From: Melastoma dodecandrum
Taxonomy: Eukaryota > Streptophyta > Magnoliopsida > Myrtales > Melastomataceae
Reading direction: 5' to 3'
NCBI GenBank assembly: GCA_029817715.1
Contig: JARUPY010000154.1
Span: 1,949,501 to 2,013,500 of the forward strand
DNA length: 64,000 nt
The translations under genes and the position numbers were made by a program. Below, piece after piece: positions 33,096 through 43,986 of the stretch (position 1 is the stretch's first letter; each line of letters starts with the position of its first letter). The notes beneath the pieces were generated by a model. It worked only from the letters and a program-made list of their open reading frames with translations, was not told the origin of the DNA and made no database searches.

Positions 33096-36000
33096 ATGGC
33101 CGCCTGCGGTTTGATCATGTCCGGCGACACCACCCCTAACACTAACTCTTCCTCCGACTGCCCCCTCGACCCTTCCCCCTTGGACCACCTCCTCCTCCCT
33201 CCATCTACCCACGCCAGGCCTCCCAAGAAGCGTATGGCTTCCGAGATGGACCACCTCCCATTCCTTCCCCCTCCCCCCGCCCCCTCCTCCGTCGACTGCA
33301 TTGGCGCCTACGGTTTTCACTCCCCGCTCCCGATCCAAATCCCGGGCCAGGCGAATGCGGCCGCCGTCCCCGTTCCCACTGCCATTCCCAACCACTCCGG
33401 TAGCAGCAGAGCCAGCAGCCTCATGGCCATGACGTCACTCCTCCATCTAGGGTTTCTTATCCCCTGCTCCTTCCCCCATCGTCCTTTTCCTGGACCCCCT
33501 CCCCCCCCCTTCCCAATCCCCCTCCCCCTCCGTCTGCCTCTTCTCCGGCCTCCCCCTCTTCCCCCCTGAGAAGTCCAGGCAACCCCCCTCCTCCTCCTTC
33601 CCTCCTCTTCCCCCTGCTCCTCCTTCCTTAGCCCCTGTTGTCGGAACAGGTGGGGCCGGAGGTGGCCTCCCGATGGACGACGGTGGCTCGGTCGTGGCTT
33701 GGGTGGACAGCATCATCAAGGACCTTCTCGGCACCTCCACCTCCGTCTCCATCCCTCAACTCATTCAGAATGTCAGGGACATCATCCACCCTTGCAACCC
33801 GAACCTGGCAGCCGTCCTGGAGCATCGCCTCCGCTCCCTCGCCGAGTTGCCTCTAAACCCCCTCGACATGAGGCTACTTGCTGGCGAGCCCTTTGTGACC
33901 TCGGATCCCCAACAGCCTCGTCAGCAGTTCGTCCAGCAGGCCTGTACGGTGCTCCCCCAGCAGACCTCCCCTAACTTCACTGCTGTGGCGCTGCCAGCAA
34001 CCACGTCAACGAGGAACACTCGAGTGGCGGCGATTGCGACACCTTCTCAACCCCCAGAGGCGTCCCCGCCAAGGGAGGCTGAGCAGCACGACAAATCCTC
34101 TTCGTCAGTGGAGCCTACTGCCCCAGCTCCATCCCCTTCGGCATTGGCTGCTGCGGCTAGAGAGAGGAAGGAGGAGATGTTAAAGAGGAACAAGGACGAG
34201 GAAGGACTCCATCTCCTGACCCTCCTTCTACAGTGCGCCGAGGCCGTCTCGGCCGACAACTTGGACGAGGCCAACAAGATGCTATTAGAGATATCCGAGC
34301 GTTCTACCCCATTCGGCACTACAGCCCAGCGTGTGGCCGCATATTTCTCCGAGGCAATATCGGCTCGCCTAGTGAACTCCTGTCTAGGAATTTATTCGTC
34401 CCTTCCTAGCGTCCCTCTCGCCCACAAGATCTCCGCGGCCTTTCAGGTACTAGACAACTCGTCCCCGATCGTCTATTTCCCACGCCATACCCACACTCAT
34501 GGATATTCCTCTCCTGTAATACTCAGGTGTTCAATGGCCTAAGCCCGTTCGTGAAGTTCTCGCACTTCACGGCGAACCAGGCGATCCAGGAGGCGTTTGA
34601 GAGGGAGGACCGCGTGCACATAATCGACCTTGACATAATGCAGGGGCTGCAGTGGCCCGGCCTATTCCACATCCTGGCGACTAGACCAGGGGGACCTCCC
34701 CATGTGAAAGTGACTGGACTGGGGACCTCAAAGGATGCCCTGGAGGCCACGGGGAAGCGGCTGAGGGACTTCGCGGACAAGCTGGGGCTGCCGTTCGAGT
34801 ACGTGGGGTTGGCAGAGAAGGTGGGGAACCTGGACCCGGATCGGCTGGGGGTGAGCAAGAGGGAGGCGGTTGCCGTGCACTGGCTCCAACACTCGCTGTA
34901 CGATGTCACCGGTTCGGACACCAACACGCTTTGGCTGTTGCAGAGGTAAGTAAGTTAAAAAACGAGGTCAACAAAAGTGAATTCCCTTTTTTCTCCCTTT
35001 TGTCCATTTTTCTTTTATATATATGATCTGATTTGATTATTATTACTTTTTGTGAGTTTGTACATGGATGGTAGTTTCTTTTTTATTCTGGGTGTTGGGG
35101 GATCCCTATGATGATGGCGGTGGTGGTGGTGGTGGGCATGGATGGATTTTTGGATCTGGGGAGGTTTCTTTTGTAGGGATGCATCTTCTCGGCTTTGGTC
35201 CTGGGGGGATGAGTTGGGTGGACCCGTTTGCCCGAGGAGGAGAGTTCTTGGTTCTGGTTATGGGGTTATAAGGAAGAAAGGCTATGGTTTTGGTATAGAT
35301 GGATAGGTGATCATGGTCTTGCTTTTTCGAGGAGTGTAGGCTTTTTGGGCAGTGCAGAGTGTCCAATTCAATCAAATACCTGTGCCCACCCCCAAAGTCA
35401 CATGCATTTATTTCTCCCTCTTCTCTTGGTCCAAAGTTCGATTTTTTTTTTAGTTTTTCCTGAAAACCCCCCAAAAAGTTGAGAGAGATAGTCAAAGCCC
35501 CGAACCTGATCTAAGAGAAATGGATGCTACATTTGTTGACATACTTTTAGACATTGTCAAGTTACTTAGGGATGTGGGCATGTTTTGTTCGACTCATTAC
35601 TCAACTCATCATTAAACAAATCATGTAATGATCTTGCTGTGCATGACCCAGATGAAAATGGTTCAGTATTGTCTTCTTTAATTAGACATGAGTAACAGTA
35701 GACCAAATGGGGGTTCTTGAAAATGATAGCCAGATGGAAGGAGGAACTCCTAGGAATGAATGGGAAAAGAGTATATGAAGAGGTGAGTTATTATTACTCG
35801 TGAGCCCTGCTAGTGGTTTTTTTTACTTTTGAACATGATGGGGTTTCAGGGGAGGACAATGGAAAACGCCTTGGGAAAAGTCCATCTTGTCTGTGCGCTT
35901 TTTGTTCCCATTTGTGCACAATCTCTTTGTCCCCATTACGGAGGCCCCATTTTTCTTCCCATCATGTGGCTGTAAAGTTTTCTTGCGTGTCTCTCTCCCC

Positions 36001-36615
36001 GTGATTGATTGTTTGTGGAGTATCATTTATCTTAACTTCAGAGATGGTGATTAGTGAAATGAGTTCGTCTGTAAATTGCAGACAGTGTGCTCCATGTTCG
36101 TTGTTTCATTCTTACTGATCTTGATTTTGATGATCATTCGGAACCCCAGATTGGCCCCAAAGGTAGTAACGGTGGTGGAGCAGGACCTTAGCCACGCGGG
36201 GTCGTTCCTCGGCAGGTTCGTCGAGGCCATACACTATTACTCCGCCCTGTTCGACTCGTTAGGGGCCAGCTACAGCGAAGAGAGCGAGGAGAGGCATGTG
36301 GTGGAGCAGCAGCTCCTCTCGCGGGAGATCCGCAACGTCCTGGCCGTCGGGGGCCCGTCACGGACCGGGGAGGTCAAGTTCGGGAGCTGGAGGGAGAAGC
36401 TGCTGCAGGCGGGGTTCCGGGGGGTGTCCCTAGCCGGGAACGCGGCCACTCAGGCCACCCTCCTCCTGGGGATGTTCTCTTGCGACGGGTACACGCTGGT
36501 GGAGGATAACGGGACATTGAAGCTCGGGTGGAAGGATCTGTGCCTGCTGACTGCATCTGCTTGGAGTCCCTTGAACGTGTCTGCGGCAGTGCCCGCCGGG
36601 GCACGACATTTCTGA
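33096..36615 (+). CDS. SCR: SCARECROW GRAS transcription factor (frame break in exon 1)
   Basis: Exons 33096-34446, 34527-34945 and 36150-36615, with GT-AG introns. SCR acts with SHORT-ROOT to set the root endodermis, bundle sheath and stem-cell niche. Seen: the N-terminal KKRMASEMD motif (family 'VRKRLASEM'); [33 protein letters not shown] and [20 protein letters not shown]; then the whole GRAS domain. GRAS parts are [20 protein letters not shown] (LHRI), [20 protein letters not shown] (VHIID), [37 protein letters not shown] (PFYRE region), [11 protein letters not shown] and the SAW end [14 protein letters not shown]. All identify SCR itself. Odd: residues up to about 33450 are in one frame and everything from CLFSGLPLF (33535) is in the next. 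Both frames are open in 33451-33567, which includes a 9-C run at 33501-33509. A +1 base there explains it. Either an assembly error or a real lesion; the GRAS domain is intact. Confidence 0.95.
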
Positions 36616-37189
36616 TATTGCTCGGGCTGATCATGCTAATTAAGGCAGTAGGATAATCTTTTTCTTAATTTTTCAAAATTAGGAAATGATCCCCATTTTT
36701 GCTTTTCTTGCATAAAAGAGCCCTAATATTTCTCTTTTTTTTTTGGGTCACTCTAAAGTGTCCGGTGTTATATTTTAATCTCACGTAACTTTAAATTCAA
36801 CTGCTAGAGAGTTACGTTGGAAAATTAATTGGATAATAATTTTTAAAATTCTCTAAGTAATACTCGATAAAATTTAACATTATTATACGAATTTTTTTTT
36901 GCCAAATATTATTTTGAAACATTTTTTTCGGTTGTAGTCGTTAATCTACTACTGCTTTTTCACTACATATGAATAATATTTTTAATATATATAATATTAG
37001 TATGATTTAGAGATTTATAGCCAGAATGTAGGAGCTGAGGGACGGCCGAGCCCGGTAAGGCCCGCCCAAGAGGAGCCGTAAAACCCTACTACCCACCGGC
37101 CTTCGCTGCTAAAACCCTCTCCTCTCCTCTCCTCTCCTCTGAGTCTGCTTGCTCTCCCCTCCCATTCCCAAACTCTCGTAAACCCTAAG
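36616..37189. other. Spacer between SCR and the DEAD-box gene
   Basis: AT-rich SCR 3' flank, then the helicase promoter. A CTCTC pentamer repeat at about 37115-37140 lies in the presumed 5' UTR of the helicase gene. Confidence 0.45.
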
Positions 37190-40100
37190 ATGATGAACCA
37201 CCTCCTCCGCCGCACCGCCTCCCCCTCCCCTTCGGTCCTCCTCCCCGCCGTCGCCTCCCTCGAAACACTACTTCTCCATCGCCAGCCTTCCTCCCCCTGC
37301 GCTGTCCTCGACAGGCCCCCTCCTCCTCTTCCTACTCCTACCCCTGGAGTTAGGGGGTTCCATGCCCCCGCCCTTCCCCTGGGTTTCAGGAATACCCCCG
37401 CTGCTTCTTCCAAGTTCGCCGTCGCTGATTATGACTCCTATGAAGATGATAGGACGGCGACGACCCATGTGAGTGGAGCAGACGGAGAGGGCCTCGAGAT
37501 CGCCAATCTCGGGATTGCCGAGGAGATTGTCTCTGCCCTCGGTAAGAAGGGCATCACCAAGCTCTTCCCCATCCAGGTTTCCTTCGAGCCTTCTCGGTTC
37601 TTTTCTGGTTTTGATTTTTGCGGTCTGCCTCGTGGCTCGGATTGGCTTGAAGCTTTTGCTGACTCAAGCATTCTATACCATTTCTTAATTCTTTCGTGCA
37701 GAAAGCTGTCCTTGAGCCTGCTATGCAGGGACGCGATATGATTGGCCGTGCCAGGACGGGAACTGGGAAGACTCTTGCATTTGGGATCCCGATCATGGAC
37801 AAAATCATTAAATACAATGCGAAACATGGGTTCATCTCATTGATCTACCCCTGGCCACATTCATTCATTCGATTTGAGCAGCTTACCTCATGTTTTAGTT
37901 ATGCTTAGTTACTTGGGATTGTACTTACGTGATCTTTACTTTAATGTTCCCTTACTATAGGAGAGGAAGGAATCCTTTGGCTGTAATTTTGGCCCCAACG
38001 AGAGAGCTGGCCCGACAGGTTGAGAAGGAGTTTTATGAGGCTGCTCCCAACCTGGATACGATCTGTGTCTATGGGGGCACACCCATCCAGCAGCAAATGC
38101 GGCAGCTTGATTATGGGGTGGACATAGTGGTTGGAACTCCCGGTCGTGTCATTGATCTTATCAAGAGAGGTGCATTGAACTTGTCGGAGGTGCAGTTTGC
38201 TGTGCTTGATGAGGCCGATCAGATGCTTGCTGTAGGTTTTGAGGAGGATGTGGAAACCATATTACAGAACTTGCCACAGAAGAGGCAGAACATGATGTTT
38301 TCAGCAACGATGCCAAATTGGATCAAAGGTCTCACAAGAAAGTATCTGAAAGACCCACTAACCATTGATCTCGTGAGCACCCTAATTTTTTCTTTTACTT
38401 TTTCTTCCTTTTGCCAGTTCATGTACAGACACTAATCGGTGCTTGTATCTTTCACTGCCATAAAGAGGAAAATATCGTGCATAGGGCCCTAACAAGTATT
38501 CAAGTCTGGGGTTCCATTTTTATAACATGGTTTGCTGATAAGTGGTGACATTAGCTTTGTTCAAAAGAGTTGAGTTCAGCAGAATTTTCTGGAAGTTAAT
38601 GGTTCGGGAAATATTGTAGGTTGGAGATTCGGATCAAAAGTTGGCAGACGGAATATCTCTTTATACAATTGTATCTGACCTCTACTCGAAAGCGGCAATA
38701 ATTGGGCCTTTGATCGCTGTAAGGAACCAGATCCTTGTTAATTCAAGAGCATCTCAATGCATCAATTCTCCAGTTGTTGATTTGATATTACTCCTCGAAG
38801 GATAAGGGTTTACTCTCGAAAAAATGTTTTTGCAAGGTGGTCAATGCCTTATAAATGTCTTTTATTTATAAAATTGGTAGGAACATGCAAAAGGTGGAAA
38901 ATGCATCGTCTTTACTCAGACTAAGAGAGATGCTGATAGATTGTCTTACGCTATGGCAAAAAGTTATAGATGTGAGGCTTTGCATGGAGATATATCCCAA
39001 GCCCAGAGAGAGAGAACACTGTCAGGCTTCCGTGAAGGGCACTTCAATATTTTAGTCGCAACAGATGTTGCTGCTCGTGGTCTTGATGTTCCAAATGTGG
39101 ATCTGGTAAGTCTTTTTGTTGCTTTACATTGAATTCTGTGAATGCATCTATTAAAATCATTCCTTATGCTGCATATAATCAGACATCTTTATGCTAATGA
39201 TGAATGAGATTTTGAATTCTTCAGGTGATACACTATGAGCTTCCAAACTCCCCTGAGATCTTTGTCCATCGATCTGGTCGGACAGGAAGAGCTGGCAAGA
39301 AAGGAAGAGCCATTCTCATCTACACACAAGATCAGAGCAGGGCAGTTAGACTTATTGAACGTGAAGTTGGATGTAGGTTCACCGAGGTAAATGGAGACTC
39401 ATGCATTTTAATTGCCACTAGATGAGTTTTTGTTTTTGGCATATGAATAAAAGTATTGTTGGGAAGAAAAGATCCTGCTGTCTCCTTTTTGACATGAGAC
39501 CTTACTAGGCTGCTTTCCAGTATTGAGATCAATCTCGCTTCTTGAATTAGTTTTAGCAGGTGTTCTGTTCTTGGTTAGTTTACTGTAAACTTTCAAGAGA
39601 TCCAAATTAAGCTGCACTATCATGGAAGCTTCTGGTCTGACTATTTAGGACTGGGATGATTTTGGATAATGCGGTTTGTGTTTTTTCTATTTTACATTTT
39701 TTTACTTGCTTAAGATTTTATTTTCCCTGTCGGGGCAGCATGGTCCGGAGGATCAGATAAAAGTTTATAGGTTTAACTCTTATCATATGTTGTCTGTATT
39801 TCATGGCCGTCATCGTTTGTGGCCTGATTATTGGTTAAATTGTGTTTTGTGGGGGGCATAAGGAATTTAGGTTTAATCAAACCTCTTTCTCTTTACCGAT
39901 TGCGGATGATTATTCTGTTATAACATTTTCCATGAGATCACTCATTTTCCATTCTGTCCTTCAATTGCTATGCTAATCTTTTCTTTTTAATAATCAGCTA
40001 CCCAAGATAGCAGTTGATGGTGCGAGCATTGATATGTTTAGTACGAGTGGTGGTGGTGGACGCTTCAGCTCCTCTGGTGGCGGAAGAGACCGTAGATCTG

Positions 40101-40438
40101 GAGATTTTGGATTCGGGCGCAGTCCGAGAGGGTCAGACTTTGGCCGAGGTGGCGGCAGTCAATTTGGTTCCTTTGGTGGTCCTAGGACAGGTCCTTCTGG
40201 AGGCGGTTTTGGCACATCAAGCTCAAACAGATCCGGGAGTTTTGGGGGATCCAGTTCTGGTCGGCCTTCTGGATTTGGTGATTTTAGCTCGGATCGTCGG
40301 TCGACGAGTTTTGGAGATTTTGGCTCTAATCAGCCCAGCCGTTTTGGGAACATTGGTTCAGGATCCTCTGGAGGGTCTAGGAGCCCTGGTGGGGGTCGTT
40401 CCAGTGTATTTGGCGACGACAATTCATACCAGCGATGA
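37190..40438 (+). CDS. DEAD-box ATP-dependent RNA helicase, mitochondrial type (PMH/RH53-like)
   Basis: Seven exons: 37190-37576, 37702-37829, 37961-38372, 38620-38718, 38881-39105, 39225-39386, 39998-40438, giving 617 residues. The N-terminus is Arg/Ser/Pro rich ([20 protein letters not shown]), like a mitochondrial presequence. Helicase motifs in order: Q motif ([13 protein letters not shown]...FPIQ), I ARTGTGKT, Ia PTRELARQ, Ib [51 protein letters not shown]. All catalytic motifs are intact. The C-terminal ~130 residues are Gly/Ser/Phe-rich with [10 protein letters not shown] and GSFGG repeats, as in Arabidopsis PMH1/PMH2 (RH9/RH53), which aid group II intron splicing in mitochondria. Subfamily and location are inferred from the presequence and Gly-rich tail. 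Two ATGs are in tandem; the first (37190) is used. Confidence 0.93.
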
Positions 40439-41588
40439 ATGGAAATCCCAAAGAAGACCCTTCGTCCTTGGAAAGGCCTTTCTGATTCTGCAGGTCAGCT
40501 ATTCCAAATTTCTAGATGTGTGCCTCTCTTTCTCTTTTCATTCCGCCTTTGGGATGCCTCACAACACCATTGCACTTAACAATGAGCGAAATCAGCTTTG
40601 TTATTGGCCGGTATTGTCTTGTCTTTAGCTTCCGAAATGTGATATCTCTTGGAGTGTATCTTCATCTAGGAAAGGTATATTTTGGTTTTGGCTCGTGAAG
40701 TATATTGCAGAAGTACGTTCGGACCGATTGACTTTTTTACTAGGCAAAGGTTTATATGTGATAAATAATGTTCGAATATGGGTTTGATCATCAGTGTTGT
40801 ATAGCAGATTTTTTGCTTGTGATTTACTGATGTTATTTATTTAATCTGACAGGAGCAAGTGATCATGGAAATTTTTATATTAAGGAGTGTTGGAACTTGT
40901 CCAATCCCAGGAGATTGGGGGGACAGGGATTTGATTAGTTAAAAGAATGCACGTCTGGGAGTGCCTATGCGATACATAATATACGTAATGTTGTTAGTAG
41001 AGAGGGTCTTGGACGTGGTGATATTGACTTAAATGTTTTTGCGTTCTTAGAGCTAATTGCAAGAGAAGAGTTTGATGCATTTCTTGTGATTATTGGGGAA
41101 ATGACTTTGTTGCCTCATCGTAAATAATTCCCAATCTTATGAATAGTTGTCGTGATTTTGATTGGAAACCCCCCCAGCCCCTAATTTTATTAATGTATGA
41201 AACATGTTTTTTGTTGAAATTAATCAGAGAATAGAGAAGAGGTAGAATGTGGGACAAATATGGCAAACTGGATTGAATTGGAAAAGGGAGGAGTCATTCA
41301 TCGGTTGACCCGCCAACATTGGTGTTGCGATCAATGTATGGAAATGGATCTGAGTTCGTTGTGCCATTGGATTTTTTGTCAGAGACCTAATTAAGTAGGA
41401 AAACGTTCCTTTTAGTATCTCAAGCTCTGTCCAAACAGGCTTGAGATTACATCACATAAAACCAAAACCAAATCCCACTAATATTAGACTAAACCAAAGC
41501 CAGATTCTCCTGGGAGGACCGGTGGAACCCGTGAAACTTACCTGCCAGATGGACCCTTTAGACAGACTGCAGTAACTGCAGCCGCTTG
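40439..41588. other. Convergent 3' flanks
   Basis: Lies between the helicase gene (+) and the zinc-finger gene (-), which converge. It holds the 3' UTRs and no recognisable gene. Around 41452-41588 it is likely the 3' UTR of the minus gene. Confidence 0.45.
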
Positions 41589-43091
41589 TTAGTGTCTCTG
41601 CCATGCACGTGCACTGCTTGCAGAGCAGTCCTTGGCCCAATGTCCAGGCTTTCCGCATTTGTAGCAGGATCCTGTGGAGGAAGTAGTTGAAGGCTTTACC
41701 CCTGACCTGGAAAACTCGGTAGTAGACTGAGAGCAGTCTCTCGCCCAGTGACCCCCCTGGCCACATTTGAAACAGGAAGAGGTGTTCCTAGCCGGATCGC
41801 TTGTTCCATTGAAGTCTTTGACGCTGCTGTAAGACCCATACGAATTCGATGATTTGCCAGCCACTGTTGTTTGGTCATTGCACCATTTGAAGAAGCCACA
41901 GGAGCTCCCCTGCACACAAAGTGTATGCCATGCAAGTCTTCATTGTTTACCTTATTTCACATACTAGATTAGGAGACAAATGTAATATCCCTGGATAAAA
42001 ACCTTGTGATCACTAGCCAGAATTCTAATTAGACAGAAGCAAGGGGACAAAACTGGAGAATGGAGACACCTGTATTATGGAATGATATCGCTAGTTTCAA
42101 TTGCTTAACATCCGTAATCTAGTACATTATCAATTGACAGTCCCATTCATTCGCAAACCTAATCAATTATCTACTATCACTGTGAATGAAGGAACAAATC
42201 AGTGCTACTGACCGCTTCCGCGATTAAGACAAGCTTTAATATCCATGGTTACCTGAATTGCAGGACAGCGGTAGAATTGCTGCCCGGAATTATTCCCCGT
42301 CTTTGCAGTCAGAATCAAGCAGGAACCAGCACCACATGGGCATGGAAGAGCAGGGAATAGAGAACTAAAGCCACCGTTATCATAACCAGTACTAGTATTG
42401 GCACGGCTTGCAGTCACATTAGCACCATCACACCACTCGAAGAAATTGCATCCTCCATTTTCCTGCATCCATTATCACCGAACCAGCCTCATGAAAACCT
42501 AAAATCCATCAATAGTACGGGATATATTTTCACCATGAATCCCCAACAAATTACCTGACGAACAGGACACCTAAAGAACTTCCTGCCGCGATTCCTCTCC
42601 GTGTTCGCCATCAGAACCAAACAATCCCCAGCCCCACACGCGCACGGCTTCGTCTCAACCTCAGCCGCACCACCTCCTCCAGCCACGAACTCGGCAGAAT
42701 CACAGTCGCGCGACCAGTGCCCTACCTTCCCACACTTAAAACACGCGTCGCCACCGCCACCGCCTCCGCCTCCACCTCCATCCACAATCGCTCTCCCGGC
42801 AGCATTCCGAGAGCTCGGGGGCAAGGCACCGGCTCCTCGCAAAGCATCCACATAAGCTCCCTCCAGCTTCGGGGGGGGAGATGGCTTGAGGCGCTTGGAG
42901 AGGGTTTGGACGGAGCGGGTGGATGAGGCGGACACGGATAGGGTTTCAGCAGCGGCGGCAGCCTGATAAAGGAAATCTTCGTCGTCGTCGTCGTCGTAGT
43001 CGACGGCGATGGTTTCCCCTGGGGCGAATCTCTTCATCTCCGTTGGATCGATTTTGGGGTAATTTTCGCATGGAGCCGCCTCTCCCGCCAT
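41589..43091 (-). CDS. CCHC zinc-knuckle / GRF zinc-finger protein
   Basis: Three exons on the minus strand: 43091-42555, 42462-42253, 41909-41589; all phase 0, GT-AG, 355 residues. Seen: an acidic run (DYDDDDDEDF, residues ~31-40); a Gly run; CCHC knuckle CFKCGKVGHWSRDC; a first GRF finger (CACGAGDCLVLMANTERNRG, RKFFRCP, then CNFFEWCD); a second GRF finger (CPCGAGSCLILTAKTGNNSG, QFYRCP, then CGFFKWCND); and two more CCHC knuckles (CFKCGQGGHWARDC, CYKCGKPGHWAKDC). GRF fingers bind single-stranded nucleic acid (as in APE2, TOP3A and NEIL3) and CCHC knuckles bind RNA or ssDNA, so a nucleic-acid-binding role is likely; the pathway is unknown. Each GRF finger is split by an intron at the same point, just after CPVRQ or CPAIQ. 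Confidence 0.9.
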
Positions 43092-43986
43092 TTTTGTTAT
43101 TCTATTTTCGCATTTATCTTTATATTCTATTTGGTTCTTCGTTTTGTCGTATGTTGCAAAGAGGCTTGATTATGTCTTAGTCCTAAGATTTTCATTCAAC
43201 TTCCTTTTTTTTTTTTATCTTTGACTCCTTGAATTTTATAAATATGATTTTTTTTATTTTAAAAATTTTAAAAATATGTACAAAATTTCGAAAAAAAAAA
43301 TTTCTAACAAAAGCTATTTTGGGAACTCTTTGCTCATCTTAGCATTTCCCCTCTTTACACTGCATCTCATGCGCTTGAAATTTTCACATGAATAACAAGA
43401 AGCTCAATAACATACTTAAGAAAGATGAATAAGTAGACAAAAAAGATAAAACCATGACAAAGACAGCAAAAGTGGAACTCGGAAGGTTAAAACACTATTT
43501 TGCTACTAAACATCGTGTTACACGGAGGAGTTCCCATACTTTCTCCAGTCCCAACCAACGAAAAGTACAAATAACTGAGAGCATCGAGATAAATTAATCA
43601 CCTTCACATAAAAATAAGAAAAAAAGAAGAAAAGAGATATGGGAACTCTTACATCATGTCCATCATCCGACAATTATGGGGGCACGATCTTATCCATGGT
43701 TCTATTGAGAACTAAATTAAAACAAGGCATTAGATGAGGAACAACAACAAGAAGAAGAACAACATACACAGCTTGATCCATCCACCCAACCACGTCAACA
43801 CTTACCTTAAACACCCCTCACATCTTCTTTCTTTTCCCATTTCCATTTCCATCCCCTATCCGACAACTTCGCCTCCGCCCAATCGGAATAAAAACACAAA
43901 GGCGGAGAGCTTCACGCCATGCCAGCACCTGAGGAAATTTTCCCAGAAAATGATTCATCCTTCCTGAATTTAAGGAGCACCATCAC
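43092..43986. other. Spacer between zinc-finger gene and PAT1
   Basis: AT-rich, with A/T homopolymers at 43205-43310. It should contain the zinc-finger gene promoter and the PAT1 3' UTR. No gene seen. Confidence 0.45.

Noticed and set aside
42601..43180. Plus-strand frames over the zinc-finger gene
   Set aside because: Antisense shadows of exon 1 of the CCHC/GRF gene; composition follows the Gly and Asp runs of the sense strand.
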